A stretch of 64,000 nt of DNA from Amycolatopsis jiangsuensis (GCF_014204865.1 NZ_JACHMG010000001.1:3622501-3686500); one strand, 5' to 3'; shown: positions 1 to 8,947, counted from the stretch's first letter. Notes: generated by a model not told the origin, from the letters alone. Numbers and translations: made by a program.

Positions 1-3000
1 GGTACTCGATGGTGTCCCACACGTTGCCTTCGCGGCGGTGGGAATAGATGTCGTCCGGGCCGCTCTCTTTGGAGGACAGGTCGATGCGTGAATGCGCGTC
101 GGGCCTGCCGGGGAACACGACATGGGCGCTTCCCGGGCTGTTGTTGGCCCACCGCTCCGAGACGTACTTCCACTTCTCCTCGACGAGCGCTTTCCTCGGG
201 TCGTTGGGATCGTTGACCCAGCCGGGCATTTTGATCTTGTTGTCGTACAACGTGCCTTCGAGGGTGTTGCCGCCGTGCTGCCTCGCGATCTGGGTGGCCC
301 GGTCCTGCAGCGGGCCGAGATACGGGTCGCTGGTGTCGCCGGGAGCCCGCCGCCGGTCGAGGAAGCCACCGGACCAGAAGAAGTGCTTGTCCGCCTTCAG
401 CATTTCGTCGAGCTGGGGTTTGAACCGCTCGAACTCCTCCTTCGTCATGCTGTCCACGTCGTGCCGGAAGTCGGTGCGCTCCCGGAACTCCCTACGTCGC
501 GGCGGTGGTCCCGGAAGGGAACGCGTCCCGCCCTGCGGACCGGTGGCACCACAGGTGCCCACGAGCCCGAGCGGATCACCGACGAGCAGCGGCTGGTCGA
601 CATAGCCGACCGGGTTGGGCGCGGCCGCGAGGCCGATCGGATCCTGGCTGAGGTAGCGCGTGGTCTGCGGGTCGTAGTACCGGTACACGTTGTAGTGCAG
701 CCCGGTCTCCTCGTCACGGTGCTGACCGGGAAACGCCAGCGGGATCGCCGCGGAGTCGGCGCCGGGCAGCGGCGCGCCCCAGAAGCTGCTGCGGTCCTGC
801 CACACCAGCGCGCCGTGCTCGTCCAGCAGCTCGGTCGGCTTTCCGGCCGGTGAGGTGATCACCGCACGGAACCGGGCGGGAGAACCGGGACCCGCGGTCT
901 CGACCTGGACGACCGGGCGATCGTCGTCGTAGAGGTGCTCCCACGTGAGGATCCGGTAGGAGTTGTCCGCGGGCCGGTACTCGACTCGTTCGACGAGGGT
1001 CATCTCGTTCCACAGGAACCGGAAGTCGTCGGTGAGTTCGGCCTCGCCGCCTTCCCCGGCGGCGAAGCGGCGCTTCGCGAAGCGCCGTCCGAGCGGGTCG
1101 TAGTGGTAGGTCCAGAGCGCGCCGTCGGGGGTGACCGCGGAGCGGAGACGGTCGAGGTGGTCCCACGCGTAGGTGCAGGACGGCCCGCCCTGCCGGCTGG
1201 TGTCGTACCGTCCGGTGACCCGGCCCTGCGCGTCGGCGCTGTAGTAGGTGTCGCCGGCGGAGACGATCCAGTTGCCCGCGTACGTCCGCGGCCCCGGCAA
1301 CGACGGCGTCACCGCCGAGGTCATGGTGCCCGCCGCGTCGTAGGTGAACTGTTCGACGCCGGCCGGCCCGCGCGCCTCGCTGACGCGGCCGGCGTTGTCG
1401 AACGAGAGCTGCCACGGCCGGATCGCGTCGCCGACCGCGGCGAGCCTGCCGTCCGGGCGGTAACTGTAGGTGCGCAGGCCGACGCCCGCGACGTCCTCCT
1501 CGGCGAGCCGGTCCTCCGCGTCGAACCGCCGCTGGAGCACCACGGTTCCGTCGACGCTGCGCGTGCTCTCCCGTTCCACGTCGTCGTAGGCGAATTCGAC
1601 GTCGTGACCGGCGATCCGCAGCGACCGCGGCAGCCCCGACTCGCCGAACCGCCACTCACTGTCCACACCGGACGAGGTCCGGCGGACGAGCTTCTCGCCG
1701 TCGTGACGCCAGCACACCCCGATCCCGTTGATCGTGTCGGTGATGACCCGGTCGCTGCCGTCACGGACGATCTCGACCCGCGATTCGGTGTTCTCGGCGA
1801 CCGTCAACCTGCCGAGCGCGTCGTACTCGTAGAGCGTGAGGTCGTCCGGGGTGCGCCGCACCACCACGTTGCCGTGGACGTCGTAGTCGTACTCGGTCGG
1901 AACACCCATGCCGTTGGTCATCCGGCGCAGCTGACCCGCCGCGTCGTAGGTGTAGGCGAGCCTGCGGCCGTCGTAGTCGATCTCCTCGACGAGCCTGCCG
2001 GCGGCGTCGTAGACGTACTGCCAGACGAGTCCGCTCGGGTTGGTCACCGAGGTGAGCCGCAGCTCGCCGTCGTAGGTGAACAGCGTGCGCGCACCCGCGG
2101 TGTCGGTCTCCTCCAGCACGAGTCCGAACGGACCGTACTTGCGGCGGCGCGCGGCCCCGCCCGCGTCGCGGTACTCCACGACCTGGCCTTCGGCGTCGTG
2201 CACCCAGGTCTCGCGGGCACCGTGCGGGCCGAGCCGCCAGGCGCGGCGGCCGTCGGCCGTCCAGCCGAGCCTCGCCGCACCACCGGAAGCCGTGTGCACG
2301 AGGCGAGGCCGGCCGAACAGGTCGCGATCGCCGGGGCGAGCGGAACGGCCGGTGACGGGGTCGTCCTCGAACGGGTCGGGAGCCCCGGGAAGGTCCGCGG
2401 CGATCCCGGCTTCGACGAGAGTGGCCGCCGGATCCGAGGCCGGGACCACCCGCTGGATCTCGTCCGTGCCTTCGCCGGCCCGGAGAAGTGTCTCGCCGCC
2501 CTCGGCCGGCGCCACCCGTACCGTGGATCCTCCCGGATGGTGCACGGCCACCAGTTCGCCGTCGTCGTACTCGTAACCGGTCTCCCGGCCGATTTCGTCC
2601 ACTTGGGACAGCAGCTCGTCACGCCGGTTCCACTGATAGCGCCGGGAGTTGCCGAGCGGATCGACGCGCTCGATCAGTTGCTTGGCGTCGTTGAACCGGT
2701 AGCTCCAGGTGTGCCCGGTGGCGTCGGTGTGCCGGGTCGTGCCGGGCTCGTAGACGAACGTCGCGTTGTAGTAGCCGTTCGCCCCCACTGCCCGGACGCA
2801 GCGACCGGCACCGTCGTAGACGTAGCGGTACCAGGTGCCGGTGCGGTCCTGCCAGCCGACGAGCCGGTGACCGAAGTCGTAGTCGAGCCGCTGGGGGCGG
2901 CCGGCGAAGTCCGCGATGGTGCTCAGCTGGCCGAGCCGGTTGTAGGAGAAGCGCACCAGCGGCGCCTGCTCCGGAGCCCCGAACGCGACGATCCGCCCCT

Positions 3001-4543
3001 GCTCGGTGCTGATCGTGAGCTCGACGCCGTCGTCACGACGGAGCTTCGCGGGCGTGCCGTCGGCGGCGTAGCCGAACTCGGTACGGCTGCCGCCCTGCTC
3101 GATGGCCACCAGCGGCAGGACGGCGCCGCTGCCGGCGAAGTGCAGCTCACGATCGCCGAACGAAAGCCGGTACCCCTCCGGTGTACGGGCCAGCCGGTGC
3201 CGCGGCCCCTGCTCGGGCAGCACTGGTTCGCCGGCCGGAACGGGGTAGGTCAGCACCATCCCGTCCTCGGAGTAGAACCGGACGCGGCTGCCGTCGAGTT
3301 CCAGCCGCTGGTCCACAGTGGACGTCCACGACGGACCGAACCACCGGCCGCCGGTGTAGGACGACAGATGTGTGCGGGAGAGCTGCAGGTCCCCGCCGTC
3401 ACCGGGCAACGTCACGTCGACCTGCGTCATGACGACCTCGCCGGTGGCCACGTCGATGGGGTCACCGCAGGTGTTCTTCGCATCGCCCGACGTCGAACGG
3501 TCGTCCTTGCCGTCTTTGCCGTCCTTGCCGGTGGTGTCGTTGCCGCCGCCACCCCGGTCGCGGTCGCCGCCCCGGTCGCCGGTGCCGCTGACGTCGGTCT
3601 GGTCGTCGTTCCTCGGGTTGCCGCCGCCGGAGTTGTTGCCGGAGTTGTTGCCGTTGCCGGAGTTGTGGTTGCCGTCGTTGCCGGCACTGGAGATGTCGGT
3701 TCCGTCGTCGTCCTTCTTGGTGTCCAGCCCGCGGTCGTTGCCGCCCTTGCCGTTGATGTCCCTGGGCGGGGGCGGCGCGTCGGCCTTGCCGCCCTTGATC
3801 TTGCGCATCGCCGCGCCCGCCTCGTCGAACAGCGAACCGGCCCGCTTGAGCAGCGGCATCAGGCCTTTGAGCGCCTTGACGAGCTTGGTGGTGATACTGG
3901 CGATCTGCGATGCCGTCTTCGCGACCGCGGCCGCGACCTGCGGCACCACCCAGGTCATGCCGATGCCGAGGGTGAACAGGACCTGCAGCGCCCAGCTGAT
4001 CAGGTGACCGATGAGCTCGGCGATGATGTCGCGGACGAGGCTGCGGACGGCGGCGACGACCTCGCCCGCGGTCTGCACCCCGCTGGAGGCTCCTTCACAG
4101 CCCTTCTGCGCGGCGGTCAGGAGATCGACCATGTCCTTGGTCCGCTGCCGGTACGCGTCGGCCGCTTCCCCGGTCCACGACTGCAGGTCCGCCTCCACCA
4201 GAGCGGACAGATCCGTGCCGATGGCGCCGAGTTCCTTGGCGGCGTTGGCCCAGGTCTCGGCCTGCGACTTGATCTGGTCCGCGTCACCGGTCAGTCCGTC
4301 GAGCGCGTCGGAGAGCGGGCCGACGTGCTCCATCAACCAGCCCACCCCGGCGGCGAGGACCGCGCCGAACGGGTCCATGGCCATCGACAGCGCGTCGAGC
4401 GCCGTACCGACGGCACCCATCGCGACCGCGGCCCAGTCGCCCTTCTCGATCCCCTGCTTCAGATCGTTCGCCGACTCCGCCAGCGAAATGCCGGAGTAGG
4501 CCGTGGTGGAGTCCTCGCGCTCGGCGATCAGCGGATTCACCAT
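1..4543 (-). CDS. RHS-repeat polymorphic toxin, CD38/ADP-ribosyl-cyclase-like C-terminus (3' end outside window)
   Basis: Over 1,513 codons are visible and the stop lies beyond the left edge. Residues 80-170 form a helical WXG100/LXG-like region with a WTG motif at 123-125, followed by a hydrophobic stretch (about 178-200) and a Gly/Asn/Asp-rich linker (265-350). The DUF6531 entry motif CGDPIDVATGEV lies near 359-370. Many YD/RHS repeats follow, closing with the core motif around D1301 (RYLSQDPIGL) and DPLGL. The variable tip after about residue 1320 contains FFWSGG (W1390), TLEGTL (E1429), EKWKYVS (W1458) and WDTIEY (E1513), matching in order the W/E/W/E active-site residues of CD38-type ADP-ribosyl cyclases. 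Inference: an NAD-consuming toxin exported by a type VII-like route, with its immunity gene expected just left of the window. The ATG at 4543 has no good Shine-Dalgarno; a short upstream reading frame overlaps it. Confidence 0.9.
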   Translation of the reverse strand, partial: MVNPLIAEREDSTTAYSGISLAESANDLKQGIEKGDWAAVAMGAVGTALDALSMAMDPFGAVLAAGVGWLMEHVGPLSDALDGLTGDADQIKSQAETWANAAKELGAIGTDLSALVEADLQSWTGEAADAYRQRTKDMVDLLTAAQKGCEGASSGVQTAGEVVAAVRSLVRDIIAELIGHLISWALQVLFTLGIGMTWVVPQVAAAVAKTASQIASITTKLVKALKGLMPLLKRAGSLFDEAGAAMRKIKGGKADAPPPPRDINGKGGNDRGLDTKKDDDGTDISSAGNDGNHNSGNGNNSGNNSGGGNPRNDDQTDVSGTGDRGGDRDRGGGGNDTTGKDGKDGKDDRSTSGDAKNTCGDPIDVATGEVVMTQVDVTLPGDGGDLQLSRTHLSSYTGGRWFGPSWTSTVDQRLELDGSRVRFYSEDGMVLTYPVPAGEPVLPEQGPRHRLARTPEGYRLSFGDRELHFAGSGAVLPLVAIEQGGSRTEFGYAADGTPAKLRRDDGVELTISTEQGRIVAFGAPEQAPLVRFSYNRLGQLSTIADFAGRPQRLDYDFGHRLVGWQDRTGTWYRYVYDGAGRCVRAVGANGYYNATFVYEPGTTRHTDATGHTWSYRFNDAKQLIERVDPLGNSRRYQWNRRDELLSQVDEIGRETGYEYDDGELVAVHHPGGSTVRVAPAEGGETLLRAGEGTDEIQRVVPASDPAATLVEAGIAADLPGAPDPFEDDPVTGRSARPGDRDLFGRPRLVHTASGGAARLGWTADGRRAWRLGPHGARETWVHDAEGQVVEYRDAGGAARRRKYGPFGLVLEETDTAGARTLFTYDGELRLTSVTNPSGLVWQYVYDAAGRLVEEIDYDGRRLAYTYDAAGQLRRMTNGMGVPTEYDYDVHGNVVVRRTPDDLTLYEYDALGRLTVAENTESRVEIVRDGSDRVITDTINGIGVCWRHDGEKLVRRTSSGVDSEWRFGESGLPRSLRIAGHDVEFAYDDVERESTRSVDGTVVLQRRFDAEDRLAEEDVAGVGLRTYSYRPDGRLAAVGDAIRPWQLSFDNAGRVSEARGPAGVEQFTYDAAGTMTSAVTPSLPGPRTYAGNWIVSAGDTYYSADAQGRVTGRYDTSRQGGPSCTYAWDHLDRLRSAVTPDGALWTYHYDPLGRRFAKRRFAAGEGGEAELTDDFRFLWNEMTLVERVEYRPADNSYRILTWEHLYDDDRPVVQVETAGPGSPARFRAVITSPAGKPTELLDEHGALVWQDRSSFWGAPLPGADSAAIPLAFPGQHRDEETGLHYNVYRYYDPQTTRYLSQDPIGLAAAPNPVGYVDQPLLVGDPLGLVGTCGATGPQGGTRSLPGPPPRRREFRERTDFRHDVDSMTKEEFERFKPQLDEMLKADKHFFWSGGFLDRRRAPGDTSDPYLGPLQDRATQIARQHGGNTLEGTLYDNKIKMPGWVNDPNDPRKALVEEKWKYVSERWANNSPGSAHVVFPGRPDAHSRIDLSSKESGPDDIYSHRREGNVWDTIEY

Positions 4544-4590
4544 GGTGCGCGGCCAGGTTCCTCGGGTGCCGGCACAGACGGACCAGGCAT
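4537..4590 (-). other. Possible 17-codon leader ORF coupled to the RHS gene
   Basis: The ATG at 4590 sits 7 nt behind a strong GGGGGAG Shine-Dalgarno and reads MPGPSVPAPEEPGRAPW before a TGA at 4537-4539. That stop overlaps the first codons of the RHS gene (ATG at 4543), which lacks a good ribosome-binding site of its own. Translational coupling is possible. The peptide resembles nothing I recognise, and chance is a real alternative in such GC-rich DNA. Confidence 0.25.
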
Positions 4591-4670
4591 GACGTCGCTC
4601 CCCCATGCAAAGCGCGAGTAAAGGCGGACCACCGTATCCTTTTCATCGTCGCACGCGCGTCCCCCGACTC

Positions 4671-4686
4671 GGGCATGATCATGCCC
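4671..4686. promoter_or_regulatory. Perfect 16-bp palindrome upstream of the RHS gene
   Basis: GGGCATGATCATGCCC is a perfect dyad in the 183-bp gap between the permease stop (4727) and the RHS start (4543), both on the minus strand. It could be an operator for the toxin gene or a short hairpin ending permease transcripts. It has no U-tract, so I favour a protein-binding site. Confidence 0.35.
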
Positions 4687-4726
4687 ACTGGTCATCCCGA
4701 CGGAGTACTCGAGGGCACCACGGCCT

Positions 4727-6055
4727 TCACGCCGGCACCGCCACCGCGCGGACAGCGCGGGCACCCGAGAACGCCGTCACGAGCAGCGCGACAGCTGCGC
4801 CGAACACCATGCTGAGCAGGTACGGGCCGACAGCGAACGCCGCCGCCGGGCTGCCCGTCTTCACCACGGCGAAGGGCACCACGCACCCGATCGCCCCGAC
4901 TGTCGCGGTCACGACCGCGGTGACGGTGGCCGCCGCCGTTTCACGCAGCAGCACGCCACGAACCTGCCTGCCGGTCGAACCGATCAGGGCGAGCACGGCG
5001 AACTCGCCTCGGCGGCGGCCGATCGCGGCGACCAGGTTGTTCGTCAGGGCGATCGCCATGAACACTCCGATGAGGACGACCACGAGGTAGTTGATCGATG
5101 CCAGGACCCGCGCGGTGCTGTCGGCCGTGACGTGCCGGTTCTCGATCCCCTGCATGGCCAGCGTTCCGGCCGAGACTCCCACCAGCAGCGTCAGGAAGGT
5201 GACGGCCGGACGCATCCGCTCGGGTGCTGCGGCCAGGTTCACCGTGGCGAGGTGGGCTCCGGCGCCGCGGTCGCGCGGGGCGGCCAGCCGCAGCAGCCGG
5301 TGGGCCGAGGCCACCAGTTCCGGGGCCAGTACCGCGAGTCCGATCGCCGTCAGGACCGTGGCCGGACCGGTCGTCGCCGTGGTCGCGATGCTGTCGCCGG
5401 GCAGCGCCAGCACGGCGGAGGCCGAGCCGAGGCCCGCGAGGATCAGCACGGCCGCGACCATCCGCCGCCGGACGACCGGTCGCGACCCGCGCCGTGCCGG
5501 TTCTCCCGCGTCGACCGGGCTGCGCCGGGCCGTCCCGCGGCTGCCGATCCACCCCGCCAGCACGCCGGCGCCGAGCACCACGACGATCCCGGCGACGGGC
5601 AGGACGAAACCCGGCGCGTAGACCGTGGCCGGATCGGTCAGCCCGGCGCCGCGCACTCCCCGCAGCAGCGACCAGCCGAGGAGGTGACCGAGGCCGAGTC
5701 CCGGCAGCGCGGCCACGGCACAGATCACGAACGTCTCCGCCGAGACGAGGACCCGCACCTGCCGGGGCCCGGCACCGATCAGCCGGAGGCCGCCGAGCTC
5801 ACCGGCGCGGCCGTCGAGGGTGACGCTGATCGTGGACACCATCGCGAACACGACGATCGCGACCACCCAGCCACCCAGGATCAGCGGGAACTGCGTGAGG
5901 AAGTCACGGTCCGCGGCGGCGGTGCCGCGGGAGCGCCCGGTGCCGAGCAACGCGGCCATGGCGACCACCAGCGCCATGCCGGCCACCGCGACGAGACCGG
6001 TGGCGACCGCCGTCGCCCGGTGGTGGCGGAGAAGGCGCACAGCGAGAGTCAGCAC
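4727..6055 (-). CDS. FtsX-like ABC transporter permease (MacB-type)
   Basis: This 442-residue membrane protein has an N-terminal transmembrane helix and two FtsX-type blocks (about residues 40-130 and 290-430). Each has a hydrophobic helix followed by a GxxR..E(L/F)..LxLIG(A/S) stretch, typical of two-domain MacB/FtsX permeases. The GTG start at 6055 lies 1 nt after the stop of the ATPase gene, so the pair is translationally coupled. A longer in-frame extension into the ATPase gene has no support. Such pairs usually export small molecules or lipids or act in envelope stress by mechanotransmission; the substrate is unknown. Confidence 0.88.
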   Translation of the reverse strand: MLTLAVRLLRHHRATAVATGLVAVAGMALVVAMAALLGTGRSRGTAAADRDFLTQFPLILGGWVVAIVVFAMVSTISVTLDGRAGELGGLRLIGAGPRQVRVLVSAETFVICAVAALPGLGLGHLLGWSLLRGVRGAGLTDPATVYAPGFVLPVAGIVVVLGAGVLAGWIGSRGTARRSPVDAGEPARRGSRPVVRRRMVAAVLILAGLGSASAVLALPGDSIATTATTGPATVLTAIGLAVLAPELVASAHRLLRLAAPRDRGAGAHLATVNLAAAPERMRPAVTFLTLLVGVSAGTLAMQGIENRHVTADSTARVLASINYLVVVLIGVFMAIALTNNLVAAIGRRRGEFAVLALIGSTGRQVRGVLLRETAAATVTAVVTATVGAIGCVVPFAVVKTGSPAAAFAVGPYLLSMVFGAAVALLVTAFSGARAVRAVAVPA

Positions 6056-6056
6056 G

Positions 6057-6812
6057 TCAGCGCACCCCCGCCGCGTTCGCGGCCCGTTCGGCCGACTCGA
6101 CGAGCGTGGCCATCCGGTTCGCGACAGCCGCGGCACCCGGCCGCACCAGGTGGTCGACCACCAGCCCGTCGGCGAGGAAGAGAACGTTGTCCGAAAAGGA
6201 CGCTGCCACGGGGTCGTGGGTGACCATGATGATCGTCTGGCCGCGGTCGGCGAGGTACCGCAGCAGCGAAAGCACCTCACGGGCACTGCGGATGTCCAGC
6301 GCACCGGTGGGCTCGTCGGCGAACACCACCTCGGGATCGGTGATCAGCGCACGGGCGACGGCGACCCGTTGCTGCTGACCTCCGGACAGTTGCCCGGGCC
6401 GGTGGCTCCCCCGCCCGTCCAGCCCGACCCGGGCGAGCAGCCCCGCCGTGTGCCGCGGATCGGGACGGCGGCCGTCCAGGCGCAGCGGCAACTCCACGTT
6501 CTCCGCGGCGGTCAGCGCCGGAAGCAGGTTGAAGGACTGGAACACGAACCCGATCCGGCGACGGCGGACCTCGGCCAGCGCGGCCTCCCCGAGCCCGGCC
6601 AGGTGCACGCCGCCGAGCTCGACCGTGCCCGAGGTCGGCGTGCGCAGCCCGGCCGCGCAGTGCAGCAGTGTCGTCTTGCCGGAGCCGGACGGGCCCATGA
6701 TCGCGACGAACGCACCGCGTGGCACGTCGAGGTCCACTCCGCGAAGCGCGTCGACCGGTCCCCCTTCCGCCTCGAATCTGCACCGGAGCTGCCGCGTGCG
6801 CACCGTCGTCAT
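6057..6812 (-). CDS. MacB/LolD-family ABC transporter ATP-binding protein
   Basis: This 251-residue nucleotide-binding subunit has Walker A GPSGSGKTT, Q-loop FQSFNLLP, signature LSGGQQQR and Walker B VVFADEPTGALD, the arrangement of MacB-type ATPases that partner FtsX permeases. The start is placed at ATG 6812 because GGAGGGG lies just upstream; an ATG 12 nt earlier overlaps that Shine-Dalgarno and is unlikely. It is first in a two-gene operon with the permease and divergent from a TetR gene at 6875, so local repression is likely. Confidence 0.92.
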   Translation of the reverse strand: MTTVRTRQLRCRFEAEGGPVDALRGVDLDVPRGAFVAIMGPSGSGKTTLLHCAAGLRTPTSGTVELGGVHLAGLGEAALAEVRRRRIGFVFQSFNLLPALTAAENVELPLRLDGRRPDPRHTAGLLARVGLDGRGSHRPGQLSGGQQQRVAVARALITDPEVVFADEPTGALDIRSAREVLSLLRYLADRGQTIIMVTHDPVAASFSDNVLFLADGLVVDHLVRPGAAAVANRMATLVESAERAANAAGVR

Positions 6813-6831
6813 GATCCCCTCCATCAGTATG

Positions 6832-6867
6832 AACGTACATTTAAAACGAACGTTTACATGCTACGGT
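6832..6867. promoter_or_regulatory. Divergent promoter/operator region between ABC pair and TetR gene
   Basis: The AT-rich 62-bp gap holds AACGT at 6832-6836 and ACGTT at 6850-6854 as arms of an imperfect dyad. A TACGGT -10-like box at 6862-6867 lies 7 nt before the TetR GTG. Placement and symmetry suit a TetR operator controlling both directions; no known motif was matched. Confidence 0.5.
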
Positions 6868-6874
6868 AGCGCAG

Positions 6875-7432
6875 GTGGGACACCGGGACAACTTGCTCAC
6901 CGCGGCGCGGGAATGCCTCCTCACGACCGGCTACGCACGTACGACCGTGCGGGATCTGGTCGCGGCCTCCGGCGCCAACCAGGCCTCGATCAACTACCAC
7001 TTCGGCTCGAAGGAGCAGCTGCTCACGCGCGCCCTGATCGACCTCAACACCGAATGGGGCGAGCGGCTGTTCTCCGCGCTCGGTGCTCCGGACGAGCCGG
7101 TCGCCCAGGTGGACCGCTGGCGCCGGATCATCGACTCGATCCGCACCCACCGGGATCTGTGGTTCCTCAACTTCGAAAGCGTCAGCTACGTCCAGCACGA
7201 CGCCGAGATCCGCGCCATCAACGCGCACGGCCAGCAACTCGCCCGCACCGCGCTGGCGCAGGCCTTCGGCGGCCTGTCCCCGGACGCCGGGCAGGACGAG
7301 GTGCGCGTGGTGGGCGCCCACTACTACTCCCTGCTCGTCGGACTCGCCGTCCAGTGGCTGACCGATCCGGACCACGCGCCGGACGCGGCGGACGTCGTCG
7401 AGGCCGATCGACGGGCACGCCGGCGGGACTGA
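6875..7432 (+). CDS. TetR/AcrR-family transcriptional regulator
   Basis: This 185-residue repressor has an N-terminal helix-turn-helix (residues 1-50: AARECLLTTGYARTTVRDLV, then NQASINYHFGSKEQLL) and a TetR_C-type ligand domain. The GTG start at 6875 is the only sensible one, since an ATG at 6858 meets a stop after three codons. A TACGGT box ends 7 nt before the GTG, suggesting a leaderless transcript. Being divergent from the MacB/FtsX-like pair, it probably represses that pair and itself; the inducer is unknown. Confidence 0.9.
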   Translation: MGHRDNLLTAARECLLTTGYARTTVRDLVAASGANQASINYHFGSKEQLLTRALIDLNTEWGERLFSALGAPDEPVAQVDRWRRIIDSIRTHRDLWFLNFESVSYVQHDAEIRAINAHGQQLARTALAQAFGGLSPDAGQDEVRVVGAHYYSLLVGLAVQWLTDPDHAPDAADVVEADRRARRRD

Positions 7433-7473
7433 CGAGCGTTGGCTCGCCGTGCCGTATCAACTCCGCGCGTTGG

Positions 7474-7479
7474 TATCCT
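7474..7479 (+). promoter_or_regulatory. -10 box of a leaderless promoter for the GntR gene
   Basis: TATCCT ends 6 nt before the GTG at 7486, leaving no room for a Shine-Dalgarno. A transcription start at or next to the GTG is expected, a common arrangement in actinobacteria. The same TATCCT box precedes the HxlR gene at the same distance. Confidence 0.55.
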
Positions 7480-7485
7480 GCTGTG

Positions 7486-8316
7486 GTGCCCGACATCCTC
7501 GGCGTGGTCGCCGGAACTCCGCACATCCCCGCGTTGCTGCTGGTCGGCGAGGACGAGGAAGGCCTCGGCCGCACCAGCCGGGCCTACCGGGCGATCAGGC
7601 GGCAGATCATCGATCTGACGTTGCCGCCCGGCAGCAGTTTCACCGAGGCGTCACTCGCCCGGCAATGGGACATCAGCAAGACGCCGGTGCGCGAAGCGCT
7701 CGCGCGGCTGAGGCGGGACGGCCTGGTTTCCGCGCTTCCGCGCGCCGGTTACGTCGTCAGCCCGATCACCTTGCAGGACACCGACGATCTGTGCGCCTTG
7801 CGGTCGATGCTCTCCAGTGAGGCCGCCGGCGCCGCAGCGCGCGCGGGCTGCCCGGCGCCGGCACTCGACCGGCTCGAAGAGCTGTCCAAGGTGCCGCTCG
7901 CACTCTCGACGGGCGAGGTGGGGCAGGAAGAGGGGCTACGAGCCGGGATCGAGTTCGAAGGCATCATCGCCGCCTTCAGCGGCAACCACCGGCTCGGCAA
8001 GGCGGTCGTCGACGCGATCGACGAGCTGGAACGGGTCCTGCGCCTGGCCGCGTTGATCGACCCGAGCATCGCGAGTCCGCCCGGCGAACTGGCTGCGATC
8101 GCGGACCGGCTGCGCGCGCGGGACACCGGCGGCGCCCACCACGCCATGCGCGAACGGTGCGATCGCGTGCGGCGCGACGTCCTCCGAGTACTCGCGAAGA
8201 GCACGTCGGTGAGCCAGGTCCACATTCAGCCGCCTGCGCCGGCGCCGGCGAAACAGCCCCCGAACGCGGCCCCGCGTGCCACGGCGGCTGCCCGCCCCAA
8301 GCCACGCGGAGCCTGA
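7486..8316 (+). CDS. GntR-family (FCD-type) transcriptional regulator
   Basis: This 276-residue protein has a winged helix at about 35-95 (YRAIRRQIIDLTLPPGSSFT, then TPVREALARLRRDGLV). A helical C-terminal half of FadR/FCD style usually binds a small carboxylate. GTG codons at 7483 and 7486 both fit; 7486 is preferred from its distance to the -10 box. The last 30 residues are Pro/Ala-rich and probably disordered. It ends 85 bp from the convergent isochorismatase-like gene, and its target is not evident. Confidence 0.88.
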   Translation: MPDILGVVAGTPHIPALLLVGEDEEGLGRTSRAYRAIRRQIIDLTLPPGSSFTEASLARQWDISKTPVREALARLRRDGLVSALPRAGYVVSPITLQDTDDLCALRSMLSSEAAGAAARAGCPAPALDRLEELSKVPLALSTGEVGQEEGLRAGIEFEGIIAAFSGNHRLGKAVVDAIDELERVLRLAALIDPSIASPPGELAAIADRLRARDTGGAHHAMRERCDRVRRDVLRVLAKSTSVSQVHIQPPAPAPAKQPPNAAPRATAAARPKPRGA

Positions 8317-8401
8317 CCCAGCGGCGCCGCGTCTACCGGCCCCAAGTCACGCAGTGTCCACCAGCTCCAGGTCGCGAGGTGCCGTCCCAGCGGCGCGGTG
8401 C

Positions 8402-8947
8402 TCACCCCGGCCAGCCGGCACAGGTCGCGATCTCGAACCCACGCCCGGGGAAGACGGTGTCCATGAAGAAGTCGTGCACTGCCGGGTCCTCGTCACCGCA
8501 CCCGTCACGCAGTACGGTCACCTCGTAGTCCCGGTCCGCCGCGTCATAGCAGGTCGCGGCGACCATCGCGCTGGTCGCGACCCCGGCGACCGCGATCGAG
8601 CGCACACCCCGGGCACGGAGCACGAGATCGAGGTCGGTGCCCGCGAACGCACCGGCCCTGCGCTTGCGCACGACGACGTCGGCATCGGTGACCGGCAGGT
8701 CGATCTCGGTACCGGGCGAACCCTGGTGGAAGGCGTCTCCGGCGTCGAAGAACGAACGATAGAGCCCACCACCGGGCGGCAGGTCGGTCTCGTTGCCCCG
8801 CAAGGCGAAGCGCACGAACACCACGAGCGCACCCGCCGAGCGGGCGCGGGGCAGCAGGTCGGTCAGCGGCGACACGACCCGCCTGGCGAACGGGTAGCCA
8901 CCGGTGATTCCCCGCTGGATGTCGCCGATGATCAGTGCAGTGCTCAC
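8402..8947 (-). CDS. Isochorismatase-fold hydrolase lacking the usual nucleophilic Cys
   Basis: This 181-residue member of the cysteine-hydrolase/isochorismatase family keeps the catalytic Asp (D9 in GDIQRG) and Lys (K95 in VRKRRAGAF). The position normally holding the nucleophilic Cys is Met (GVATSAMV, M128). This suggests isochorismatase-like rather than amidohydrolase chemistry, or lost activity. The GTG at 8947 was chosen because GGGAGT lies 5 nt upstream and the family N-terminus begins there. It stands alone, convergent with the GntR gene and divergent from the membrane-protein gene. Confidence 0.85.
   Translation of the reverse strand: MSTALIIGDIQRGITGGYPFARRVVSPLTDLLPRARSAGALVVFVRFALRGNETDLPPGGGLYRSFFDAGDAFHQGSPGTEIDLPVTDADVVVRKRRAGAFAGTDLDLVLRARGVRSIAVAGVATSAMVAATCYDAADRDYEVTVLRDGCGDEDPAVHDFFMDTVFPGRGFEIATCAGWPG

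Noticed and set aside
935..4621. 1228-codon open frame antisense to the RHS gene
   Set aside because: It has Val/Arg/Gly-rich low-complexity protein, no known motif, and mirrors the third-position GC of the RHS gene.
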